Part shown: positions 9,950 to 18,114 of the stretch, piece by piece
Layout of the letters: every line of letters begins with the position of its first letter
Position numbering within the stretch: position 1 is the first letter of the stretch
Source of the DNA: Mesostigma viride
Lineage: Eukaryota > Streptophyta > Mesostigmatophyceae > Mesostigmatales > Mesostigmataceae
Length of the DNA: 32,500 nt
NCBI GenBank assembly: GCA_009746045.1
Contig: RPFO01000065.1
Location: 3,741,372-3,773,871, forward strand
Direction: 5' to 3'
Made by a program: the position numbers and the translations under genes
The notes under the pieces: generated by a model
Seen by the model: only the letters and a program-made list of their open reading frames with translations
The model's database searches: none
Told to the model about the DNA's origin: nothing

Positions 9950-12900
9950 ATGGCGCAATCGGGGCGGGGGGCCGTTTCCGACGGTTCGCGTCCCTTGTCC
10001 AAGGACGACCGGGAGCCTGCACTTCGCGGTCCCCGGAGCGACAAGTACATCGAGAACAAGGGGTACAAAATTGCCAATGACATCTTTCCTATCATGGCGG
10101 AACGCGTGAAAGCAAACAACCACAGGACGCCAGAGATGAGCGCGGAGGTTCTGTCTTGCGCAGCTTCAAGACTAAATGCCATGGTGGCCGAGAGCAACGG
10201 CATTAAGAAGAGGAAGAACTGTGACGACGGGCTTCCTGAAAGTTGGGCGGAATCTCTTCGGGATACCATCAAGAAGGCTTTTGGCGACTTGGGAACATCT
10301 GAGAAGGATCGTGGGCTTAGGTGGGCCTTGTGTGGACTTGTTACGAAGGCAATGGAGGGCGTCCCGGACAGGATTGTGGAGCGCGCGTTCGGGATTGACA
10401 GGCGCTTTGTCGCAACTGTTCGGGGTCACAGGGATGGAATGGAAGAAGGGGAGGACGACCTTTTGATGAGTGCGCCAGAGAGGAGGAGGAGGAAAGACGA
10501 GCTTCCGACGGAAGTCATTGCCCTGATACAAGCGTGCTGGAGGGATGATAACTTGACGCGGGCGTCTCCGAACATGAAGGATGTTCATTGTGAATGGACA
10601 AGAAAGGATTACAAACATACACTAGCGTTTTCGGAGGGTGCGCGCTACTATACTGTCTCCAAGTCGAAGATTTACGAAGTGTTCATTTCCCGCCATCCGG
10701 AGTTGAAGCCACCGCGGCGGATGGACACTAGGGAGGGGGGGGGGTGGAGGGAGAGGAGGGCGTGAGGGGGGGAAATCAGGTGATTATGGAGACGGAGGAG
10801 GGGATGTCAATGCCTCGCACGAATCAGAAGAGCACAGTTCATGTGGGATACACTTCTTTTTGCAAGCATATGCCCGCATGCGTCAAGGGGCGGTGGAAAA
10901 TGCGGAACTTGTGCGCATGCCAGCACCACACTACCATGCAGTCCATGGTTGGGGGGTTGGCCAAATTTCGTGCAACTTTTCATGCCAGATGCGAGTGCGG
11001 ACCTGAATGCCACGCGTGCGATCATGGTAGCCAGCTCGACGTGGGGTCCTCCGTGCCCACATGTTCCATTTTCAAAGCCACTCACACGACAGAGTGGGTG
11101 AACAAGTTTACTTGTGAGGTGGAGGGGATGAGGGAGGGGGGAGGTTCGAGGTCGTCTGTGGGGTCGTCGCGGCCGCAGGTTCAGCCTTTTCAGGGCGAAC
11201 TTGAGGATCTGCCCATGCATGGGAGGGTGCTGGACGACGAGGAAGGGGTGCCCGATCATGACCTGGGCGAGGAGTTGGGGGTTTGCTCGATCCGGCGTAA
11301 GGCTTGTGTGTTGGGCACTTGCCGGGCTCCCAAGTGTGGAATTCGGAACTTCATGTTATGCGAACGGGAGGAGGCTTCCAACCACCTGATTTCATGGACC
11401 AGATACGAGATGCAGGATGTGCCGCCGGGTGCGGTTCTTGGGCCAGAGGTAATTTTTAGTGGAGTGGTTGCGCCCCAAGGCGTTTCTTTTGCAATGTTTC
11501 CTGAGGTTCTTGGGCCAGAGGTAATTTTTAGTGGAGTGGTTGCGCCCCAAGGCGTTTCTTAAGCAATGTTTCCTGAGGTTCTTGGGCCAGAGGTAATTTT
11601 TAGTGGAGTGGTTGCGCCCCAAGGCGTTTCTTTTTCAATTTTTCCTGAGGTCCTGTCTTTTTTCTTCCTACAGGTCATTGGTGGGTCGAAGTTGATGTCT
11701 TTTCTGTATGTGCACATTGCGCATATGCAGGACGACTGTGACGAGATCGCAAAGGCTGGTGGGCAGCGATTGACGCAAGTCGACGTCAAGTCCACACCAA
11801 CGGAGCTAAAGGAGGCGATTGTGGACAAGTGGCCGGACTTCATCCAGCATTGCTTCAACGCGTGGTGGCAAGCGGACGCCTCCAAGGAATGTCTCTCAAG
11901 GATGCGGGTGGGGGACCTTGTATGCCACACAGATTACGCCGAGAACTACCAGTCTTACACCTATCACAATCTCCAAGCACAGTATTGGCATCCAGTCACA
12001 TTCGTCCTTATGCCCTGGATCGTGCGCTACTTGGATCCAGCGTCGGGAAAGGTCGTGAGAAGGGAGTTTCACTTCATCGGACAGGGCGGAATGAAAAGGG
12101 ACGGGCGGGCCCTCCGTTTTGCTATCCTCAAAATCCTGGCGACACTACGGTCAGAAGGGGTAGAGGTGAAGCGCTTCATTGGGTGGTCGGACAATTGCTC
12201 CATGCAGTTCAAGTCAAGGAATGTGATCGCGGAAATGGCCCGGCTGCTGACGGAGGATCCGCACCTGGAGTCATTTGAGTGGAATTACTTTGGGGAGCAG
12301 CACGGAAAGGGGGAGGTGGATGGAGCTGGTGGGACTGTGAAGTGCATGTTGAGGAGGTGGCACATCAGGGAAGAGAACCAGGACAAACAGACGGCCGCCC
12401 AGTTGGTGGAGAATCTGGCGTCGGGGGCGGTGGGCGGGACCACAACGACCAGGCGTAACTTCTTCGAGTTCCCCGAGGTAATTAAGTGTACAGTCCTCGT
12501 TCAGGGAATAGTTACGCCGGCCGTCGTTTCTAGGGCGTTCTTGGAGTCCTGGCGATCAGGAGTGCTTAATAAAACACAACTAGCTCGATGGTCTCGTAAC
12601 TTCAACTTTCCCTTGTGCAAATCTTGTCTTCGACGCGCAGGTGCTTCCTTACAGCCCAGGGCGCGGCGAAATCAAAGGAGTGAAGAAGGCGCACTGGTGG
12701 CGCATGGACAAGTCGAATGTGACGCGCTTAATGCTGCGCCAGTATTCCTGCTATTGTGGCGGTGCGTGCGCCGAGGAAAGGTGGTGGGATTGTCGAAAGG
12801 AGTGGACCGACATGGACGGCTGGAATGTGGGAGGTGCTCGGATGAAGCTCCACAAACTGGGGGAGCCAGTGCAAAGGAACCCAAACGGACAAGGGGGGCA

Positions 12901-13372
12901 CGCAGGGACGCGACTGAACAGACTACAGGCAGAGAGGACGATGATGGGAAGGAGACTGAAGCTGCGAGACATTTTTGCCGTCGAGTCCTACTCTGGTGAT
13001 GAGTCCCACGATCCAGATCATCCATATTGGCTAGCGGAAGTCTTGCAGGAGCCTTATCAGGTGGCCGCTACTTTCGTGAGGCGAGTGGCCGACAGAAACG
13101 GCAAGGTCGATAGGGAGTTGTTCCGTAAGGGACAATGGGTGGTGGGGGTGCGCTACTGGGACAGATTTCCGGGTATGGCGACGATGTTCAAAATGGACGC
13201 CGATGCCCAACCTGAACAGCCAAACTTGGTCAATTGCTACCTGTGCATGGACGCGGGGTTCGAACACACCATTGTTGTCAACCCAGCTAACAATCGCCAG
13301 GCCATCTTGACCATTCCGACAGACGTCGAGAAACGGCTCACGAACTTGGCCAAGAAGAGACCTGTTCAGTAG
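9950..13372 (+). CDS. Transposase-like gene with DDE/RNase-H-like core, three exons, frameshift in exon 1
   Basis: Proposed exons are 9950-11448, 11674-12477 and 12641-13372. Both introns are GT-AG and phase 0 (225 and 163 bp), with junctions ...VLGPE/VIGGSKLM and ...FFEFPE/VLPYS. Exon 1 contains a Cys/His-rich segment (CACQHH, CECGPECHACD). Exon 2 carries an ordered set of acidic motifs: HTDYAENYQ (Asp codon 11932), GWSDNCSMQFKS (Asp codon 12190) and FGEQHGKGEVDGAGG (12289-12330). From memory this order matches uncharacterised transposon-derived proteins of animal genomes with DFAENY...DGCAAQYK...HGKG..DG, so I infer a DDE-type nuclease fold; no named superfamily is claimed. Exon 3 ends in a WLAEV...WVVGVRYWDR region that may be a small beta-barrel. 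Exon 1 is open in one frame to 10765 and in another from 10732, crossing at a run of ten Gs, so the copy is either inactive or the tract is miscounted. The ATG at 9950 is a conservative start; the frame is open from 9815. No terminal repeats were found. Confidence 0.62.
10735..10744 (+). other. G10 tract at the exon-1 frame change
   Basis: Ten consecutive Gs. Upstream coding (…RHPELKPPRRMDT) is in one frame and downstream coding (…STVHVGYTSFCKH) is in another, and the overlap of the two open frames is confined to 10732-10765. One extra G would join them. Assembly error, a real inactivating indel, or slippage are all possible. Confidence 0.7.
11433..11652 (+). repeat. 72-bp tandem triplication of an exon end and its splice donor
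   Basis: Three near-identical 72-bp units, each containing GTTCTTGGGCCAGAG directly followed by GTAATTTTTAGTGGAGTGG and then TTGCGCCCCAAGGCGTTTC. Donor GT sites fall at 11449, 11521 and 11593. The period is 24 codons. Using the second donor would add 24 residues in frame; the third is blocked by a TAA at about 11560. The single downstream acceptor is at 11673. Confidence 0.85.
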
Positions 13373-14140
13373 GCCAGCTCGCCCGGGCTTGGTTGGACGA
13401 GGTGGACAGCCTTGAGAGCACGTGCTTCGTTGTGAGCACTTGCCTTTCAGCCGTGATTTGCAAACGAGTTCCTTGTCCTGAATTGTAAAGCTCGATTCAT
13501 GCTCTTTTAAGGAAGTGTATAATATTATCCAGATCATGTATATATTTAGATCTAGACCTGAGTTCAAATAACATTTCTTAGAGGGCTGAGATGCGCGAGG
13601 TCCAGCATACATGTATATATCCATGGAGACATGTTACAAACTCAAATGTTTCATTGTACGTACCACTAGCTCGTCGACGGGGGTATCCCATGTAATGTAT
13701 GATTTATGAATTAATTAATCGCTTAATTGTACAATGTAAATGGATCATGAACTTGTCAAGTGGCCTAATTTGGTTTATTTGGTTCATCATTTATTGATCT
13801 CAATCATTCTTAATTGAATCTCGAGCAATAGCAATCGTGAAGCAGATCCTAATCATGTGATTCGCATAACATTTGAGAATAGGCAACAAGTGCTACTTTG
13901 AGGAATGCGGGGTTGGTCAGGTTATTATAGAGCTAGAGCTACAAACGGCACATATATTGCAAACTTTGCGCTCCAGGCATGGAATTTCAAAAGTACCAAA
14001 ATTGGAGCAGTAGATGTTGGGGACGCCCATGTGCATGTGACAAATTTATTTTCAGTGTCATATACTGAATACTTCTGTTATTCGATCCCGGTATTGTAAT
14101 CTAAACATGCATATTAAGTTAGACAACTATTCCTGGACGC
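13373..14140. other. 3' flank of the transposase-like gene, AT-rich, no gene seen
   Basis: AT-rich sequence with no recognisable domain in any frame. It holds short TTAATTAAT tracts around 13710 and probable 3' untranslated sequence of the gene to the left. Confidence 0.5.
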
Positions 14141-14343
14141 ATGCATGGCCTCGTATTTCGGACGAGATTAGGCAGCGTAGGATATAGCATTTGTAGGACA
14201 TCTTGCTCGCACCAGCCAGCTCGACACCGCCCTTCGGGTCTGCCCGGCCTCCAGAGGCTTGGCCAACCAGGGCGGCATATCTTGACTAGCATGGCCTGGC
14301 CAGCCCCAAGGACATTCCGGCCAGGAAGCTAGCTATAGGTACA

Positions 14344-14650
14344 ACAACTCGAGTGCAGACACGTGTGTAGTACTCCTACACACAGATCTCGAATGATTTA
14401 TCTAGCTAGTACCAAATCCGAAAGGCTTGCATCACTCCCCGGAAAGGAGAACTTTTGCGGATGACTGTAGGTGTCAGTTGGCGATGCCCTAAGATCCGGA
14501 GACGTCCGTCCTATAGTCAGCAAAATTGGTGCGAGAGGTCCCCAAGTCGATTCCGGCCTGGATTCATTTGCAGATCGCGTTTTTCCGCGTTTTCCGCGGA
14601 CCGGCACTGAACGCAAATGGTTTTCACCTTTGCGGCGTGCCAAATCAGAT
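14344..14650. mobile_element. Possible 307-bp insertion in LINE A copy 1
   Basis: Absent from the corresponding place in copy 2 (between the homologous blocks near 30850). It is flanked by TAGGTACA at 14336-14343 and 14651-14658, a possible 8-bp target duplication. No inverted terminal repeats are visible and no frame is recognisable. The flanking homology is poor here, so a plain indel is also possible. Confidence 0.35.
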
Positions 14651-14799
14651 TAGGTACATATCTGCCATGATGAACTACACCCAGATGTTGCTGGCTGACC
14701 TAGTAGCTAGGTCGGCCAGCACAACCACGTGACGTCCCAGCTCAGTTTGAACACCGCATCCACTCCCTGTCCCTTCTTTGGTCTGCCATGCAGAACAAG

Positions 14800-15980
14800 A
14801 ATTAATTAAGTAATTAAACTCGTGCTCCCGTTGGGGAGTCACGGAGCACCGAAGTGCTTTTAATCCCTGTGTGTGCACTACAGGAGAAAGGGCAGAGACC
14901 CCCAGTCTCCTTCATGCCAAAGGCATGCCCCAGCTGCATTCGGGCGCGCTAGCTAAACGGACACGCTAACGATCCGGCAGTCTGTGGGTGCAATATAAGA
15001 CCCATGTGAGCATATCATAGCAAGGAGCGTGGGCAAGTAATCTGAACGTACATAGCCAGGGCGTAGCATGGCTGTACTAGGACTAGGCCAAGGCTATGGC
15101 TGGTTGTGTACCGTGCGTTGGCGGCACGTGACTAGGTGTGTTGGCACAGCTAGGCAACATTCTAGGCATGGCTGCCTTAGCGGCAGTGACGCCAATGGTT
15201 ACAAGCTAGGGCTATTAGCTAGTCTAGCCCGCGGGGGGCGTCCACATCTTGTGGTTGATCATCAGGTCCCCGCCCCTCCAGTACACCTTGGGCTTCTGGG
15301 GGTCCTGCTTGTGGCGGAGGTATTCCGGCCACAGGTCGCGTCGCTGCTGTTGCTGAGCGGGGGTGAGGTCGTCATCCAGCGTCCAGGTGAGGTCGTGCAA
15401 CCGCTTGCGACGAGAGAGGAACCGCTGCTTATCCTCAGGGGAGGGGAAGGTGAGTAGGACTGGTGGGGGAGCCGCCTTGTCCCGTGAGTGGGGAAGGCGG
15501 TGGCCAGCACCCACGCAGTTCTACCTCACCTACCAGGCCCATGAGGGATTGAGGGTAAGAAGCTGGTTCTTGAGCTCGTCAGCAAGAGAGGTTGACGTCT
15601 CACCTGGCTTCTGGGGGAAGCGACGTTTCACCACTCGGCACTCGCGGCGAGCGCGGTCGGTGACCTCCCGTTGCTGGGCCTGGCGGTGGTCCTCCAGCTC
15701 CTGGAGCTTTGTGGCGATGGCGTCGGTGGTGGAGGCGGTCGCTGACCGCAGCAGGTCCGCGTAGGAGAGCGGCGGGAGGTCGCCAGCATCCGGCCGGGGT
15801 GGCGCTGGGATGCAATGGTGGCCGTCTGCTCCGCTATCTTGGGGACCTGTGTGGCCAGGGCCTCGGTGTGGGCGGTGATGGCCTCAAGCTTCTTCAGGAG
15901 CACGCCACACTTGCCCTCCACCTGGTCAGTTAAGGCGAGAGACAAGTGCAGCATGCGTTTCCGAAGCCTGCGCCGCGGTC
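14800..15980 (-). mobile_element. LINE family B, copy 1, inserted antisense into family A
   Basis: Read on the minus strand it contains a coiled-coil/RRM-type ORF1 remnant (stop at 15224), about 370 bp of 3' sequence, the stem-loop complement of CTCGTGCTCCCGTTGGGGAG (14819-14849), and an AATTAATT-rich tail abutting the flank. GCAGAACAAG flanks it on both sides (14790-14799 and 15981-15990), a target-site duplication of about 10 bp. The same element recurs at 29598-30726. It lacks any visible reverse transcriptase, so it is 5'-truncated or depends on another element. Confidence 0.8.
15224..15965 (-). pseudogene. Degraded LINE ORF1-like protein (coiled coil plus RRM-like region)
   Basis: The N-terminal piece (around 15850-15965) reads LTDQVEGKCGVLLKKLEAI and continues with heptad-like leucines and alanines, consistent with a coiled coil. 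A frame change follows near 15810, and a middle region similar to copy 2 (…DHRQAQQREVTDRARRE, PGETSTSLADELK) is spread over different frames. The C-terminal region (15224-15514) is intact: PPPVLLTFPSPEDKQRFLSR, then LTWTLDDDLTPAQQQQRRDL, then YWRGGDLMINHKMW. That pattern (RPVLV-F-dK---R--L----iy-DDLTp-q---r) is characteristic of ORF1 RNA-binding proteins of non-LTR retrotransposons. Frameshifts make it non-functional. Expected role: nucleic-acid chaperone binding the element RNA. Confidence 0.65.
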
Positions 15981-16345
15981 GCAGAACAAGAAGCGGTGGC
16001 AGAAGATTGTCCAGGCTCACACGCCAGCCCCTGTGGGCAAGCCACCTTCCCCCACTTGAGAGGAAGGGGCGTTGCCGTTTTGCTGAGTAGTGTAGTTAGG
16101 ATTTTCTAGACTAGATAGCTTAGCTAGCTAGAGTTATAGGATTAGTTCGATTACGCGGCCCCTCCCACCTCCACCCATCCAAGGAATATGTGCTACATGA
16201 TCTCCCAGCGGAGGTATGTTATAACTTAATTTTTATATAATTAATTAAATTTTTTAATGCATGGCGATCCATTTGACGCCGTGGAATTAATTAATTAATT
16301 AGTTATTAAGATCATAGCTCCGTGGGGATTAAATTAAATTAAATT

Positions 16346-16562
16346 ATAACATGCCTCCGTTGGGAGATCATGTAGCACATATTCCTTGGATGGGTAGAGG
16401 TGGGAGGGGCCGCGTAATCGAACTAACCAAACTCTAAGCTATCGATCTAGTCTAGAAAATCCTAATTAACTACACTATACTCAGCAAAACGCCCCTTCCT
16501 CTTGGGGGGGGGTGGCTTGCCCACAGGGGCTGGCGTGTGAGCCTTGACAATCTTCTGCCACC
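16346..16562 (-). mobile_element. LINE family A 3' end, tail-to-tail with copy 1
   Basis: The reverse complement of 15991-16219 with few differences. It includes the stem-loop ACATGCCTCCGTTGGGAG (16349-16366), the TACACTA...CTCAGCAAAACGCCCCTTCC stretch and GGGGCTGGCGTGTGAGCC. Together the two arms form an inverted repeat of about 215-230 bp around a ~125-bp AT-rich centre. Homology to family A ends at CCACCGCGT (16562), next to the same point where the B insertions interrupt the other copies. Confidence 0.8.
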
Positions 16563-16639
16563 GCGTAACAAGAGATACCACGACAAAATAACTACAGCCG
16601 GCATGGGACGTACACTTGATCCCGGAACACCGCGGAATA

Positions 16640-17066
16640 TTTGAATATATATAAAAGCCCCCCGAGTTTCGCGCCTACTTTCTGCCCCAACCGAAGTGAT
16701 ACTGAGGAGTCCGTCGCGGCCGGCAGCTTGGCGTACGTCGCCACCAAAGGGGCTCTCCGGTCGCCACATCCTCCGGGCCGGCGGCTGTGGATGCCGGCGC
16801 TGCTGGGCACCGCTGTGGCTGAGCGCGATAAGTTTGCCTCCTACGGCAATGTGGGGCCCCACCGGGTCATCCCCTTTGTCCTTTCAAGAGGAGTTCGGGG
16901 CCATGGGACCCAAGACAGCGGAGTTTTTCCATGAGTGCTGCCAGCGCCGTGAAGACCGCCTCAACCTCGAGGGTCAGACCGGCCCGTACTGGTCTGCCCG
17001 CACGTGGTCCTCGTATTGGCGGCGCAGCGCCTGTCACTCGCCCTCACTCGCACCGTGGCTGATGTG
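16640..17066 (+). pseudogene. C-terminal fragment of a LINE reverse-transcriptase protein
   Basis: Two overlapping frames give AVAERDKFASYGNVGPHRVI-PFVLS and then EEFGAMGPKTAEFFHECCQR...YWSARTWSSYWRR. The pattern K--YG--G--H--IPFV---FGA-GP---F is typical of the segment following the reverse-transcriptase domain of LINE polyproteins, where the last helices precede the element 3' UTR. The switch of frame around 16885-16895 shows it is broken. No RT catalytic YxDD box is present, so only the tail of the protein survives. A TATATATAAAAG run lies just upstream (about 16644). Confidence 0.55.
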
Positions 17067-17526
17067 AACTATTCTGCCGCACCCGAGCCGACTTTGTCGC
17101 GACCCATGCGGTCTAGATCCCTCCCATGCAGGCCTGCATGGTGGGCCGGCAGCGATGTTGCCGCGTGTCGTATAGTTTTGTGATGTAGTTTGTTGTACCT
17201 TGTGCAGCTGGCGTGATCCTTGGATGTCCGTGTCAGATTACTATTAATTTCTTCAGGGTTATTCTCCCAGTTATCGGGTTTTTCCTTATGTTGCATGCCT
17301 ATCTCACCTCCGTAATCTATCATTCTCAATGAATATATATGTATAATATTGCACTTAGTTGTCTCACTTAATATGGCAAGCTGACATCGGTCGAATATTG
17401 CATTATAGTGGACTGTCCATCCGTGTTATTTTCTTTTATTGTTTACGTTATAGTTCCATGCATTGTACTATGCGTCAGTCACAGTATTTTCTCCCTCTCA
17501 TTTTGCTTGGACTCAGTCCCACGAAG
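17067..17526. other. No gene seen; probable retroelement 3' sequence
   Basis: After the stop of the LINE fragment the sequence becomes AT-rich, with TGTATAATATTGCACTTAG and a few palindromes such as CCATGCAGGCCTGCATGG (17126-17143). There is no supported coding region. Confidence 0.4.
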
Positions 17527-17755
17527 GACAAGAAGAGGTGGCAGACCCGCCCACACGCCCGCCCCTGTGGCGGGCAAGCCTCCCCCCCCCCCCCCCCAAG
17601 AGGAAGGGGCGCTTTGCTGATCGGTAGAGTAGCTAGGATTATTGTAGAATTAATCTAGTTTAGAGTTAGCTAGAGCTTATTTAAGTTACGCGGATTCGCC
17701 CACCCCCATCCACCAGCAAGGGAATACGTGCGACATGATCTCCCCACGGAGTCAT
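17527..17755 (+). mobile_element. LINE family A 3' end, solitary copy
   Basis: The third independent copy of the A 3' end: ACAAGAAGAGGTGGCAG, a diverged CCCACACGCCCGCCCCTGTG, a C17 run, AAGAGGAAGGGGCG, TTACGCGG and finally the stem-loop ACATGATCTCCCCACGGAG (17733-17751) followed by an AT-rich tail. It is 5'-truncated near the start of the shared block, as expected for target-primed insertion. Confidence 0.65.
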
Positions 17756-18114
17756 AAATATTGTAATTTAATTTTTAAATCTAATTTAATGCATTGTGTG
17801 TAAGTATTTTGTGTGTGATTATTTTCTAATGAGATTAGCATAGTACTCGACCCTGGCATGCCCATGCCCGCCCATGACACACAAGTACTTACTTACATAT
17901 AAATACATTGTATTTAGTTAAGAATCTACAATTCACTTTGACTGCAGGCATGCATGAAATGCGTACTGCGTGTATATCTGTGTATATATACAGTGTTCCA
18001 GCCTTCCAGGACTACTAGCGTTGTGAGTTTTCTGCCAAGCACTGAGTCTAGGGCAATAATATGGCCCAACCTTCACAGGCTATGCATGTTCTTTAGACCA
18101 TCCCCGGTTAGACG
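17756..18114. other. 3' flank of the formylglycine-generating enzyme gene, no other gene seen
   Basis: AT-rich sequence with TGTGTATATATACAG and ACACAAGTACTTACTTACATA. Probably holds the 3' untranslated region and transcript end of the minus-strand gene to the right. Confidence 0.4.

Larger units (their letters stand above)
14141..16219 (+). mobile_element. LINE family A, copy 1 (5'-truncated), split by a family-B insertion
   Basis: The plus-strand parts are 14141-14799 and 15981-16219. The left part matches, in reverse complement, 30727-31056 (shared landmarks CCTCGTATTTCGG, GAGATTAGGCAGCGTA, CTTGCTCGCACCAGCCAG, CCAGATGTTGCTGG). Joined across the insertion, one frame reads QFEHRIHSLSLLWSAMQNK then KRWQKIVQAHTPAPVG, followed by a stop and ~150 bp of 3' sequence ending in the stem-loop CATGATCTCCCAGCGGAGG and an AT-rich tail. 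A degraded reverse-transcriptase fragment upstream of copy 2 (31220-31360) is why I call the family a LINE. The coding sequence is damaged in both copies. Confidence 0.6.

Noticed and set aside
10807-11259. 150-codon minus-strand open frame
   Set aside because: Antisense shadow of the Cys/His-rich exon of the transposase-like gene.
14070-14100. tRNA-like TTCGATCCC T-arm sequence
   Set aside because: No acceptor stem, D-arm or anticodon arm can be built around it.
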